Positions 32,231 to 43,513 of a DNA stretch of 64,000 bases are shown here, piece after piece. The position numbers and the translations under genes were made by a program. This DNA comes from Podospora pseudocomata (taxonomy: Eukaryota > Ascomycota > Sordariomycetes > Sordariales > Podosporaceae). Under the pieces are notes generated by a model. The model saw only the letters and a program-made list of their open reading frames with translations, made no database searches and was not told where the DNA came from. Where the stretch lies: contig NC_085891.1 in NCBI RefSeq assembly GCF_035222375.1, positions 1,860,001 through 1,924,000 of the forward strand, given 5' to 3'. The first letter of the stretch is position 1. Every line of letters starts with the position of its first letter.

Positions 32231-34714
32231 AAGCGGGGGGGGGGGGAAAGGCCTTGAAAGATAGTTAATAGGTGTGGTTGAGGGGGGTTAGGGGGGTGGA
32301 ATGGAGTGGAATAGGTGTATTGATGGGGGTTTGAGGCGTGAAAAGATAGTGGATAGGCGTCCGATTTGAAATGGGAGGCGTTGGTTTTGAAAAGGGGGGC
32401 GGTGGATTGCTTTAGGGGGCGTTGACCTCCTTCATGTAGGGCGTTGAGTTATTAAGAGGCCAGAAAGAGGTCCTGGAGATGTAGCATGCGTTCGCTACCA
32501 AATAACTATGTTGAATTTACGAGGAATTCCAGAAACCAAAATCAAATCTCAAACCTATTCTGGCCTTTTACGATACTTTACCCACCAATGCTGAAGAACA
32601 ACTTGTATCCAATATTAAGACCTTGCTGTTATTTGTCGACTCATAACCAGAAACCCAATAGAAAGTAAGGAGAATCTTCGGTACCTTATCATCGATTTAT
32701 ATCTGTGAAAAGCACGTCGCAAAGCACTGGGCCTACTGCAGAGTCATCTCACACGTATCATAGCCCGAAAATCCAGATTATATCAGTTGGAGGCACAGCG
32801 ATATCACGGAGGTCAGATACTAGGAACAAGTACTTCTTACGGCTCCGGTAATCAGACACAACGAGGGTGAGGGCAGATTACTTGTCGAATATGCTGCGCA
32901 TATGCCCTATATAGTCAACAATCTCCATATCATCTCCCCTTCATCTCCCCTCAGTCACCAGTCTCTGGGTGGACTTGAGAACGACTTGTTTCGAACATTA
33001 AGGAGGAGCAGAGCGGTGTCGTTCATGGGGCTTTTTTATGGTCTGAATTTGACAGAAATTGATGAGTGGTTGTCGTTTCGTAATGTCTTACCGAATATAC
33101 ACCCCCGGCTGGGCTTGAGGCGGACTCTCCTCGGCCGGGGCTGTAGTGAATGTTGTCGTTCGTGCAGTTGTTTTCGGTCTTGAGAGAGACTGCTTGATTG
33201 CCTGATGAAGACGCCCACCCATGACAACTCTACCTTTGAGCTTTCACAGAATCTCAAACCCGATCATGGCGTCGTTGATATGGCTGTTTCTCAAATGAGG
33301 GAGAATATCAATGGGCTTGATCAAGGAGATGTGGATGGGGTCGTTCATGTGGTTGTTTTCCGTCTTGGGGTTCATGTCCTGCGAAAGCTTGAGGATGAAC
33401 TTGTGGTGACTCGATGCCGTCATCCATGTAGATGTTTTTTCGGGTTGAATTTTAGACTTACACAACATAGCAGTTGTCGTTTAGTATTCGTTGCTGAATA
33501 TACATTACAATTGTTATTCTGCTCACATATCAGAATTTTCAAAAAGTAGTTGCGTCTTCATCAGGAAGTATATCGTGATATCCGGGATCATGCAGAATGA
33601 CCCCATCTTCGCTTCCAGGTGAACACACAAAGTGACATATGCAAGGAACTGCTTCACATGCAGTCCGATACACCCTTAAAGGACGGCCTAGACACCGTGA
33701 TGAGGTACCCGAGACTCGATGTAGTCAGCCACGGGTCCTCATGTACACATGGCCTGACATGGACTCGGCAGCTGCACCAGATGGATGGGTAGGGCTGACC
33801 GGTCAGGGGCTTGCTCGTCCCGAGACACCCACACCGGTTCGAGGATTCCCGATTAGCCGCGCGAACAGAGATTCGAGCATGTCGTTGGCTGCCGAAGTGC
33901 ACTTTTCCGTGTGGTATCGGACCCGAGCGACTGACAGTTGAGTAAGGAAGAGGTTACGAATCACACCCGAGAGGCAGCTGGGATACGCAGCATTATCCAA
34001 CAGGAGCGGGCCGATATCGTATTCGGCACATGGTGAGAGACATTTGGTACTTACATTTCGAAGACTCTCACCCGAATCCTTCAATCCGAAATTGACATGG
34101 TTGAGCTGGGTGGTGATGGTGTCGCGGAATACCCGTGGATGGCACCCTGGGGTGATATCAGTCTGAGTCTGAGTCTTCAAAGGAGAGAGATGAATCTGTG
34201 ACTGTACAACTTATCACCATGTTGTGCCAATTACGTATCGGCTCGGGAACGACACTCATATCAACGAACCCATCTGTAATTGATTGCGTGTAGTCAACAC
34301 GTGCATTCCTCTGCTCGGGGAGCGTTATCGGATGCTGATTGCTGGATACTCGGTCCGCTCCACACACGCCCCTCCATTCCGCGAATAAGCGTGCGGGTTT
34401 TCCATAAACGCCCAGCCACCACCCCCTCTCACCGCTGAGGAGTGCTGTAGGCCAAGGCCAGATCGCTGAAGCAGGCCCAGGTCTAGCCGGTACTTGGTGG
34501 TTCCAGAACCTGCAAGGTCGCTGCTCCAGTTACCTCATCACCTTTCCTCCAGGGCAAAAGTAAATCTAAAACACAACCTGGAACCGCACACAAACTTGGC
34601 TTTTTTTTCTCTACCTAGCAGGAATACCAGGAAGGCCATGATCGGCAGCCTGCTTGGTGGTACGGATACATACTTTGTCCCCGTCACGCGCGTCATTCCA
34701 TCTTCAGCCAGAGA
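32231..34714. other. Gene-free 2.5 kb stretch with diverged internal repeats
   Basis: No gene I can support. The first 250 nt are G-rich 3' flank. From about 32480 to 33600 the sequence is AT-richer and has diverged copies of the same phrases. TCGTTC then GTTGTTTTC(G/C)GTCTTG occurs near 33160 and near 33330. TTGTCGTTT followed by GAATATACA occurs near 33070 and near 33475. This looks like an old duplicated unit, possibly changed by repeat-induced point mutation (inference). I found no transposase or polymerase motif. The last 300 nt are the promoter of the next gene. Confidence 0.4.
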
Positions 34715-36679
34715 ATGGCTGCAACTGCAACAATGCCCGCTGCAACAATGGACGACGCTGCGAGGCTCGTGTCGGAGCTGCACGACAAGCTCGCTGAGCT
34801 AGATGGCAAAGTGGCCGCCTACCAGCGCGACATGTTGGCCGAGTTTCACAAGCACATGGAGGACTGTCTCAAGGACTACCCAGACGACGTCTCCAGTCAG
34901 GTGTCGCGAGTCATCGCCGAGTCAATGTCCAGGTACCCGGCTCTCAGTCCGACAAACCACGACATAGCCGACTCGCCCGCTACCACCACCCATCAAAAGA
35001 TCCCAGGTTGGAAGGGCCGCAAGTCGCCTCCCCCGGTTCTCCCCCACACATCTGGCGTGCCGACAAAAGAGGGTCCCCGGAGTCCGCACGAGCGGGAGAA
35101 GGAGTTTCAGGGTGTCTTCACGCCGACATACCTGCCGCTGCTCGAGAGCAATGAGCGTTCCTCCCATCGACCGCCACCGACATCGCCGGTACTGGTTCCT
35201 CCCGTCGTTCAGCAGCCAGAGCAACAGCAGCAACAACCACCACCACAGCAGCCCCCCCAGCAACAATTACAGTCACCAACCCCTCTGTCTGTCGACAACG
35301 TCAAAAAGGTGGAGGAAATCAAGAAGCCCGAGGCCCCTGGCGAGGGTAGGCCGGATCCGATCAGGCGACTGACCGACCGATCCACATCATCGGTTGAGTC
35401 GTCGAGCAGCGAATCCAAGGTGCGCAGAAGTGCACTGCGCCGGAGCTCAAGCTCCGTCAAGGGTGCTGCGAGCCCAAGACGGGTGCGCTTCGACTTTTCA
35501 GGAGAGGAGGTGTTCCCGTCGTCTTCCCCGCAGCAGGCAGCCAGCCTCGTGGCTATGGCTGTGGAGGATGACGAGGCGGACAAGCCCAAGGCTGAGCTTC
35601 TGCCTGTTGTCGAAACGTCAGCCACCTCGGCTGATACTGTCGTAGAGGAAGAGTCACCTGAGCCGGAAGAAGAGTATATCGGAACGTCGCTCCTCGACGT
35701 GGAAGGGGAGGAGGATTGGCTCCCAAGACCCAAAAAGGTTTCTTCAACCCAAGCTTTGCAAGCACTTACCCGCAGCCCGCTGGAAGAAGGTTCATTTTGG
35801 ACTGTTGTTAACGCGAATAACAATGAGGAGTCTGGAAAGGTGAATGGTCAAAAAGAGAAAGAGACCAGCACTTCAGCCCCAGCTCCTGTCAAGGTTGACT
35901 CTCAGGCTACCCTTCGGCCAGTTGACGGTCCGGGAGAAGATATCCCAGTCAGCGGTCTGCTTGGCTCACCAATTGAAGAATTAGAGCAGTATGTCCACGA
36001 CGACGACGAATCCGAAGAGGAGTTTTTGTCCATGCGGCCCAAGAACAGCAAGAAGTCGCCCTCGCCAGGCGCCCAGACACCCTTCAAGTCGCCAGTCGCT
36101 TCTCAATTTGCGCCATCTAACCAGACCTCCAAGGCATCCGGGCCATCAAAGACTAACGGAAAACAAGACATCCTCGAAGAAGACCCCCTGTTCGACTTTG
36201 AAGATGGTGAGAACGGAACCGGGAAAGCAGAGAAATACCTCCCCGAAGAGGAAGACGATGATGATGAGGATGATGATGACGGAGTGGAGGTCCGCATCCC
36301 ACACAGACCATTGAGGACGACACCCACGCCCCTCCAGACCGTACTCGAGGACGAAAACAAGAAACACTCTCGCACAACCAGCTTGCCACCAGTGTCTCCA
36401 TCAGCAGTCCTGTTTGGTCACAGTATTGGATCATTTAGAGGCAACTCTATCTCGCTAAACCCCATCAAGAACACAAAACTCTATGATGAAATCGCCGGGC
36501 TTAAGGATGTCCACTTCTTCGTCGGTAGTGTCGACGGACGTAGTGGTGCCGAGGCAGCCGATATGGGGAGCTACAGAGCGATGTCGAAGGGGGTGCCAGC
36601 TGTGCCGAGAAGTTTCACCGAGAGGTTAGCCATCGAGGAGGCGATGGAGCGGAGGAGACACGAGGATGATGATGAGTAG
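34715..36679 (+). CDS. Hypothetical acidic, mostly disordered protein
   Basis: Single exon, 654 aa, starting at the first ATG (a second Met follows at residue 7). Residues 15-70 form a probable amphipathic helix or short coiled coil (LVSELHDKLAELDGKVAAYQ). The rest is low complexity: Pro/Ser-rich, a Gln-rich run near 170-190, a Ser/Arg patch near 225-260, and acidic stretches including a run of Asp/Glu near 510-530. The last 110 residues look more ordered (LFGHSIGSFRGNSISLNPIK; KLYDEIAGLKDVHFFVGSV) and are the likely conserved core. I do not recognise the family. Codon periodicity, length and a clean promoter make it a real gene; its function is open. Confidence 0.75.
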   Translation: MAATATMPAATMDDAARLVSELHDKLAELDGKVAAYQRDMLAEFHKHMEDCLKDYPDDVSSQVSRVIAESMSRYPALSPTNHDIADSPATTTHQKIPGWKGRKSPPPVLPHTSGVPTKEGPRSPHEREKEFQGVFTPTYLPLLESNERSSHRPPPTSPVLVPPVVQQPEQQQQQPPPQQPPQQQLQSPTPLSVDNVKKVEEIKKPEAPGEGRPDPIRRLTDRSTSSVESSSSESKVRRSALRRSSSSVKGAASPRRVRFDFSGEEVFPSSSPQQAASLVAMAVEDDEADKPKAELLPVVETSATSADTVVEEESPEPEEEYIGTSLLDVEGEEDWLPRPKKVSSTQALQALTRSPLEEGSFWTVVNANNNEESGKVNGQKEKETSTSAPAPVKVDSQATLRPVDGPGEDIPVSGLLGSPIEELEQYVHDDDESEEEFLSMRPKNSKKSPSPGAQTPFKSPVASQFAPSNQTSKASGPSKTNGKQDILEEDPLFDFEDGENGTGKAEKYLPEEEDDDDEDDDDGVEVRIPHRPLRTTPTPLQTVLEDENKKHSRTTSLPPVSPSAVLFGHSIGSFRGNSISLNPIKNTKLYDEIAGLKDVHFFVGSVDGRSGAEAADMGSYRAMSKGVPAVPRSFTERLAIEEAMERRRHEDDDE

Positions 36680-38150
36680 TTGAGCCAAGAGGTGGTTGTA
36701 TATGTTTGCTTGACTTGGCTGGGTTTCTCGGGGTGTGGTGTCAGTTTTGCTTAGTTATGGTTGCATGGATTGGAGTGATTGCATTATTTTCGACATTACC
36801 GGGATTTCTACATGGTGTTTGTCTTTTTCTTTGGGGGTGGTTAAAGAAAGGGAAAGAATTCGGGGAACTTGAACATCATGAAGAGAGGGGACGGTGTTAT
36901 ATTGTGGTTTTGTATTATACTATGGCTGCATTATAAACTCAGATAACGGTAATGGGAAGGGGGTTAATGGATCGGGATTGGGGGAGGATGAGGGAATGGG
37001 TTGGGTTGGGAGTGATAGGTTAGCGGTGCTTTGCTGCTAGGTTGGCTGGGTGGGATGGGATAAATGAATAGGAGGCATACAGTACAGATTCATAGGCACG
37101 GCAATTAAGAACTGATGTTGCTTCTTGATATCGAGTTATTCACTGTCTCAGTGTTGAATGCCTCGTGGCAAGTGTGATGGGCAAAAAAACATCAAAAAGC
37201 ACGCACCATCCACAATCAAATAGATTGTGGTGGCCAGCCACGAAAACCCATGGGTTTTACGAAGATTTGAACAAGGAAGCTGTGGGGCTGAGCAGCCGAA
37301 GGGGGTACTTGCCCTTGACCAGCAGGCTGACCACTTGGCAACTTTGGGTGTTGGCCGCATGTGCTGCTGTCCTTGTTGGATGATGTGTGGGAAACCAGTA
37401 TATAAACTGCAGTTTAGGAAGGAGCAAGATGATGATGAGGAAGGAGCGAAATGGTGGTAAAAAGGAAGGAACAAAGGGTGGTAATGAGGAAGGAGCGTTT
37501 AGATGTAAACCGGAGCGGGGCCGGTCGGCATCGGGTGGCTTGCACCGTTTGGCACGGTCCAAACGGCCCGGCACTGGGGCTTGGTCCCCATCTGAAGTGA
37601 GGCTGACCAATCAGATCATGTTGCGACCGTGTCAAAGACATCTTGTCCGTGCTCACTGCTACTGCTGTAAGACAGTGGTGTTGTAGTGTGGCCTTCTGAG
37701 GCACGACTACCTACCTAGGTAGTTTTGTCCAACAAAGCAAATGCCACCAATTGTTACTGTTGCTGCCATGCTGTCAGGTGTTGTTTGACCAATTCTTTCT
37801 TTTGTGTGCCCCCGGCTGGCTTAATCGGATACGTACAGAGCGTAGTGGCTTTTTCTTTTTTTATCCTTCCAGGTTGATTGCTACATACGGTTGCGACGAG
37901 AGTACCCGGTGTCGATCGAATTGATTGAATTGATTGATTGATTGATTGCACCTTGACGACCGAACGGCGGCGCTTCTTCACGACGGGATTAGATTCGAGG
38001 GAACAGACAGAAGAGCATGAGACGATAGACATCCCCTTTTCCGTTTCAACCCGCGGCGGCCATCAGCGCAACCAAGCGAGCGAGCGAGCGCATCGCAATT
38101 CCCACCTACCTACCTCACATACCACCGCGTCCACTTGAACAACTCCCACG
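36680..38150. other. Intergenic before glutaminyl cyclase
   Basis: A gap of 1.5 kb, GT-rich after the upstream stop. It holds a GATT repeat at about 37921-37949 and GAGC repeats near 38078. Open frames on both strands near 37165-37700 overlap each other and show no domain. No gene supported. Confidence 0.5.
37921..37949 (+). repeat. (GATT)n microsatellite
   Basis: About seven imperfect GATT units, 200 nt before the glutaminyl cyclase ATG. A similar short GATT run precedes SGF73 near 42040. Confidence 0.75.
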
Positions 38151-39336
38151 ATGCGCCTCCTCTCAACAACAACCCCCGTCGTCGTCCTCCTCCCCCTCCT
38201 CTCCCTCACCACAGCCTACACCCCCCTCCCCGACTCCCTCCTCTCCTCCATCACGCCCCCGCTTCCAACAGACTTCGACATCCTCCCCTCGCAACCCCTC
38301 TCCCTCCTCTCCCCGCTCCTCATCCCCCGTGTCCCCGGAACGCCAGGCCAAATTCGCGCCCAAGAACATTTCATCAAATTCTTTACCAAAAACCTCCCCG
38401 AATGGGAGATTAGTTGGCAAAACTCCACCGGGACGACGCCAGTGACGGGGGATAAGCAGGTTCCCTTTCAGAATATAATACTCCGGCGGGAACCACCCTG
38501 GACGAAGAAACGTGGGCCGGGGCAGGCGAGCTTGTTGACGCTTGTGGCGCATTATGACAGCAAGATTGAGCCAAAGGGCTTTATCGGGGCGACGGACAGT
38601 GCGGGGCCTTGTGCGGTGTTGATGTACACCGCGAGGGAGATTGAGAAGGAGTTGGTCAAGATGTGGGGGGCACAAGATGGGGGGAAGGTTGAGGAGGGGG
38701 AGGAAGGGAAGGGGAAGAGGGGGGAGGATGTGGGGGTCCAGATCTTGTTGCTGGATGGGGAGGAGGCTTTTGATAGGTGGACGGATACGGATAGTTTGTA
38801 TGGGGCTAGGTGAGTACTCTGGGGAGAAGGGGGGATAGGAAAGGGGAATGCTAATAAAATGGGATAGGTCACTGGCGCAACACTGGGAGGCTAACCCCTA
38901 CCCGGCCATGTCCAAGTTCAAGAACCCGATGAGGCAGATCAGCTTGTTTGTCTTGTTGGATTTGTTGGGGAGTGCTAGTCCGAGGGTGCCGAGTTATTTC
39001 CAGTCGACGCACTGGGCGTATCAGAGGATGGCGAGCATTGAGGGGAGGATGAGGCAGATGGGGATATTGAAGACGAGTCCCAAGGAGCCGTTCTTGCCGG
39101 ATGGGGGGAAGAATTCTACGCAGTTTGAGAGTCAGGGGTTTGTGGGGGATGATCATGTACCGTTCATGGCGAGAGGGGCTCCGGTGCTGCATTTGATTCC
39201 TACGCCGTTTCCGAGGGTGTGGCATACGATGGAGGATGATGGGGAGCACTTGGATATTGAGACGTTGAGGGATTGGGCGATGTTGGTGACGGGGTTTGTT
39301 TTGGAGTGGATGGATGTTGGGAAGGGGAAGTCATAG
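38151..39336 (+). CDS. Glutaminyl-peptide cyclotransferase (M28-type zinc enzyme), secreted
   Basis: Exons 38151-38809 and 38868-39336 give 375 aa. The enzyme cyclises N-terminal Gln of peptides to pyroglutamate in the secretory pathway. Seen: a hydrophobic signal peptide at residues 1 to about 22; LVAHYDSK (H134); the ATDSAGPC motif with probable zinc ligand D149; LDGEEAF with E204/E205; DSLYGAR at the splice junction; and in exon 2 GDDHVPFMARGAPVLHLIP and FPRVWHTMEDD, whose His is the third expected zinc ligand. The order and spacing match animal QPCT and fungal homologues. The 58-nt intron splits the Arg codon of YGAR. A lysine/glutamate-rich insert near residues 175-195 is unusual. The first 80 codons are C-rich and the rest G-rich. 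Confidence 0.93.
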
Positions 39337-40300
39337 GGGAGAAGGAATGAGGTATAACAGGACTCGTGCGGGAGAGGGGTGGTTGTTGTGTATACGTATA
39401 TATGGCTTTGGGAGGGAGGTTGCAATCAAGACATTCAAGATTTATGCATCTTGGATCCCTATGTTCAGTCTTACGACATGCTCCTCGACATGCTCCTTGG
39501 TGTACGGGAGCCGTTCGCCACTTCCCTCGTGTTGCGCAGCTCTTGCCCACAAGCAAGAAAATGAAGACTCTCAAGATTTCCATGCCAGAGAGAAACTGGA
39601 TATACATATAATTTATGTTTATACAAAAATAACAGCTGGTCTTCTAGAACGCCCTGGGCCTGGCAGATCCGAGTGGGGCAGGCGCATCGTGGGGTGGCGC
39701 GGACGGCGGGGCACTGTTGGCCCACGCAGTCAGTCACCCATCAACCCCACCAATTATTGCATGTGCTGGAGCCGCCGCTGTGCCTGAAGTTCCCAAGAGA
39801 CATGACCTGCCGACAGTGTTTCGTCCGACTTTGAAACAAACACTCAGACTTTTGCTCCATCTCAATCTCGGAGGGGCCCGTTCAAAACTCGACCGTTGCA
39901 CCACATTCTAGGCAAGAAAGGCCACCCACCACTTCACGACCTTTAGCTCGCTTTAGGTAGCAAACCATCCCTTTGAAGCACTCAGGGGATCAGCCATCAC
40001 CAACTCCCCGGAATCTAGAAAGCGCGCGTAAGGTTGGGCTTTTTTTCCTCCTTCAAGTTTTCTGCAGAGACGCACAAGGCATCTCTGCAATACCCAAAAA
40101 CGGCTTCTCACGAGTCTACCCAGTCTCTCACGCCCTCCGAGGCCCAACGCGATCTCCTTCGCAAAACAACCACCGCGGGAAGCATCCTCTTCAACCGCGC
40201 TTACACTTCCAACACCCAACCCCCGCCGACTCCGCGCTTCGTCGTTTCCCACCCCGAACGAGCACCACAGTCGAGCTCGCAGAATCAACAAACGGCAAAC
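39337..40300. other. Intergenic before PHO85-like kinase
   Basis: About 1 kb of 3' flank and promoter. The frame of the kinase stays open upstream to about 40034 but has no ATG there, so it is probably leader. No gene seen. Confidence 0.55.
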
Positions 40301-41368
40301 ATGGACGGCAAGAGACAGCACCACAGCTCCTTCCAGCAGCTGGAGAAGCTCGGCGAGGGTACCTATGCGACAGTGAGTCATGCGGCCTTGATATCTGTTT
40401 ACTTTGTGTGTGGATTGTTCTAAATTTTTCGTTAGGTTTTCAAAGGCCGCAATCGCCAGACGGGCGAATTCGTCGCTCTCAAGGAAATCCATCTCGACTC
40501 GGAAGAGGGCACCCCTAGCACGGCTATTAGAGAGATCTCCCTGATGAAGGAGCTGAAGCACGAGAATATTGTCGCACTGCACGATGTGATCCACACGGAA
40601 AACAAGCTGATGCTTGTCTTTGAGTACATGGACGGCGATCTCAAAAAATACATGGACAACAACGGCGAGCGTGGGATGCTCAAGCCACATATTGTCAAGT
40701 CTTTCATGTGGCAATTGCTGCAGGGCATTCACTTCTGTCACGAGAACCGAGTCCTGCACCGCGATCTCAAGCCACAGAATCTTTTGATCAACAACAAGCT
40801 GCAGCTCAAGCTTGGTGATTTCGGCCTGGCTCGTGCCTTTGGCATTCCGGTTAACACCTTCAGTAACGAGGTTGTCACGCTCTGGTACCGCGCCCCGGAT
40901 GTTTTGTTGGGAAGCAGGACATACAACACCAGCATTGACATCTGGTCAGCTGGCTGCATCATGGCCGAGATGTTTTCTGGCCGACCGCTGTTCCCTGGCA
41001 CCACTAACGAAGATCAGACGATCAGGATCTTCAGGATCATGGGCACGCCAACGGAGAGGACGTGGCCGGGGCTGTCACAGTTCCCCGAGTATAAGGCGAA
41101 TTGGCAGATGTATGCGACGCAGCCGTTGCGGAACATCTTGCCTCAGATTGACGAGAAGGGCATCGATCTTCTTCAGCGGATGCTGCAGTTGCGCCCAGAA
41201 CTGCGCATCTCGGCGGCCGAGGCGTTGAATCATGAGTGGTTCGCCGAGTTTCACCAGCCTGCGCACGCGCAACAACACCACCCTCAACAGCCGATGATGC
41301 ATCCTCATCGGGGCTACCAGCAGCATACTGTGCCGAGCCAGAATGTCTATGGAAATTACCAAGGTTAG
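40301..41368 (+). CDS. PHO85: PHO85-like cyclin-dependent kinase
   Basis: Exons 40301-40372 and 40436-41368 give 334 aa. The kinase pairs with PCL-type cyclins and controls phosphate, glycogen and cell-cycle responses (established for yeast Pho85 and Aspergillus PhoA). Seen: glycine loop [11 protein letters not shown], split by the intron after T24; catalytic K40; the cyclin-binding helix PSTAIRE at 51-57; HRDLKPQN from 132; DFG near 152; and the Pho85-type [10 protein letters not shown] in the activation segment. A Gln/His-rich tail of about 40 residues ends the protein. The PSTAIRE helix is shared with CDK1. The Pho85-like call rests on overall sequence, the YRAPD motif and length (yeast Pho85 about 305 aa). 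The 63-nt intron lies at 40373-40435. Confidence 0.93.
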
Positions 41369-42076
41369 GGGCCGAGGCCGCAATTATACTCGGGTGGTCA
41401 TGTTATTAGGAAGGCAGGTAGGAGGAAGTAGTTTGGGTAGGAAGGGAAGGTGTTGTGTGTCGACAACGAGCAAGAAGGAGGATTTTTGGGTTCAGTTCTT
41501 TCTCAGTTATATCATGTGCCATGATGATAATGAGTGGGAGGGGGGGGGAGGAAATGATATTGGTTTTTTTGTTTCTTCCCCATTCGTATCTTTTATATAG
41601 CGTCAAGCGGAGGTAGTAGCAGCAGCATAGATAATCTCACGAGATACCCATATTGTTTTTTGTTCCAGCATCGGTGAGTGATTATGATTGATGGTTGAGT
41701 GATATGAATCAGTTCAAGGATCAGGTGCTCCATGGATTTGGTCAGGGCACCCCGCTAAGGCACATCACACCCCGCTAGCGGCTTATCGATAACCTTAATT
41801 TGAGTGCAAGTCTCCACTTTTATACGTCGCGCTGCCTTGTGGTGGTGCGCAAGTGGTAGTCACTGCACTTCTAAGGCGCAACTTGGCTTGCTCTTGAACC
41901 TTGACTTTTCGACTTTTGCAACAACAACACCAAAGAGCAACCCAACTCAGCGAAGGATTTTTTTTTACTCGGTTGTGTGATGCGCTACCATCTTGCTCCA
42001 CTCGATTTTTTTTCCATTACGGGGCTTGTTGGGGCTGCTTGATTGATTGATTGATTTGATAAGAGACGACACGACG
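41369..42076. other. Intergenic PHO85-SGF73
   Basis: A gap of 0.7 kb. A near-palindromic phrase, accccgctaag then accccgctagcg, lies at about 41748-41780. No gene seen. Confidence 0.55.
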
Positions 42077-43513
42077 ATGGAGTCGCGCAAAGGTATGCAT
42101 GCGATGACCCAACCCGACGCGCTAGGGGGGGGGTGGGGGGGAGGGTATCAAGCTGATGATGATGGGAAATAATAGACGAAGAAGCGACAATAAAAGTGGC
42201 TTCGATGAACAAGAAGCCCATGACGCCGTTGCGGGGGGGGAAAGGCGGAGGGGGGGTGGATGGGAAGATTAAACTGAAGAAGCCCGGGCCGAGGTTCATC
42301 AAGCCGGGGAGTTGGAAGGAGGGGGGGGTTGTGGAGGGTTAGTATCCCCTTTTCGCTCCTTTCGTGCGTTTGGGTGGTGTTGCTGATGGTGTTGGGAGCG
42401 ACAACAGATGATAAGAAGAAGACAAAAGAAACCACCACCGCCGCCGCCGCCGCGTCGTCCCCCAGCCCCGTGGTCAACCAGCTTGACGAGGCCTCCCGCG
42501 AGACGTTTTCTACCGGCCGACCGCTTGATGATGTACCCGAGCTTCAGTCTTGCAAGCACTGCAAGCAGGGGGTTACGAGGATTGCGGCCAAGGAGCATAT
42601 TGCGCGGTGTTTGAAGATTAAGAAGGAGAAGGCGCAGAGGAAGAAGGAGGCTAGGGAGGCGAGGGAGAGGGCGAAGCAGCAGGAGGAGGCGAGGAAGATT
42701 GAGGGGGAGAACGGGGTTGGTGGGGATGATAGTGATGATGATGATGGGGAGGGGGGGAAAGTTGGGGGTGGTGGTGGTGGTGGTGGTGGGACGGCAGGGA
42801 AGACGGCGAAGAGGGTTGCCGGGAAGAAGACGGAGGTTGGGGGGAAGAAGAGGAAGGCTGATGGGGAGATGGGGGGGAAGACGAAGAAAAAGAAGGAGGA
42901 GCCCAAGGGGAAGGTGGCTAAGCCGAAGGGGCCGGTGGATGTGGAGAGGCAGTGTGGTGTTACGCTTGCTAATGGGCTGCCTTGCGCGAGGAGTTTGACT
43001 TGTAAGAGTCATAGTATGAGCGCGAAGAGGGCGGTGCCGGGGAGGAGCTTGCCGTATGACATGTTGTTGTTGGCGTATCAGAAGAAGAATCAGGCCAAGC
43101 AGCAGAAGGCGGCGATTGATGCGAATGCGCCTTTGGAGGATGAGGATGATGTGAATGCCGCGGCGGTGGACAGTGATGAGGAGACGGCTGCGGTGATGGC
43201 TGCGCTGGCTCATTGGAATCCGCAGCCGGTGGTGCCGCAGCCGGTGTTTACGCCGATTAAGAGGCAGTATCAGCTTTCGAGACTGCATGAGCAGTTGCAG
43301 ACGGCCACGAATGGTGGGCGGGTCAATATCTTCAAGGTCAGCGGCTTCGGCGCCCAGAGGCTTCCGGATGGGCATCCGGGCCTGTTTGATGCCGAGGATG
43401 CCCCGGGGGAGCCTGACATCATCATGGGTGGTACCGACTTTCAACGACGCTCGTCGAGTTTCAGTCTTGCTGGACCACCGCAACGGCGGCCGTCGATGAC
43501 AGGTCGGGCTTAG
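42077..43513 (+). CDS. SGF73: SGF73/ataxin-7-like SAGA subunit (SCA7 domain)
   Basis: Exons 42077-42092, 42176-42337 and 42408-43513 give 427 aa. Sgf73 anchors the Ubp8 deubiquitinase module to the SAGA histone acetyltransferase complex. Seen: a short basic N-terminal exon; a zinc-binding segment [20 protein letters not shown] (C-x2-C-x11-H-x3-C) near 107-127, like the DUB-docking finger of yeast Sgf73; a long Lys/Glu/Gly-rich linker; and the SCA7 domain at about 237-305 with [18 protein letters not shown] and [20 protein letters not shown]. The frame closes at TAG (43511-43513). The same frame then runs open for 490 more codons to 44989 (see next entry). The true protein may therefore be longer, or the downstream part may be its own gene. 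The two introns are 83 and 70 nt and their phases agree. Confidence 0.92.

Noticed and set aside
37165-37700. Small overlapping frames on both strands before glutaminyl cyclase
   Set aside because: No domain, no clear codon bias and mutual overlap; no gene supported.
40034-40300. N-terminal extension of the PHO85-like kinase
   Set aside because: The frame is open upstream, but it has no ATG before 40301, and the kinase begins normally there.
42299-43483. 394-codon antisense frame over SGF73
   Set aside because: Opposite-strand shadow of a G-rich coding exon; Arg/Leu/Pro-rich with no domain.
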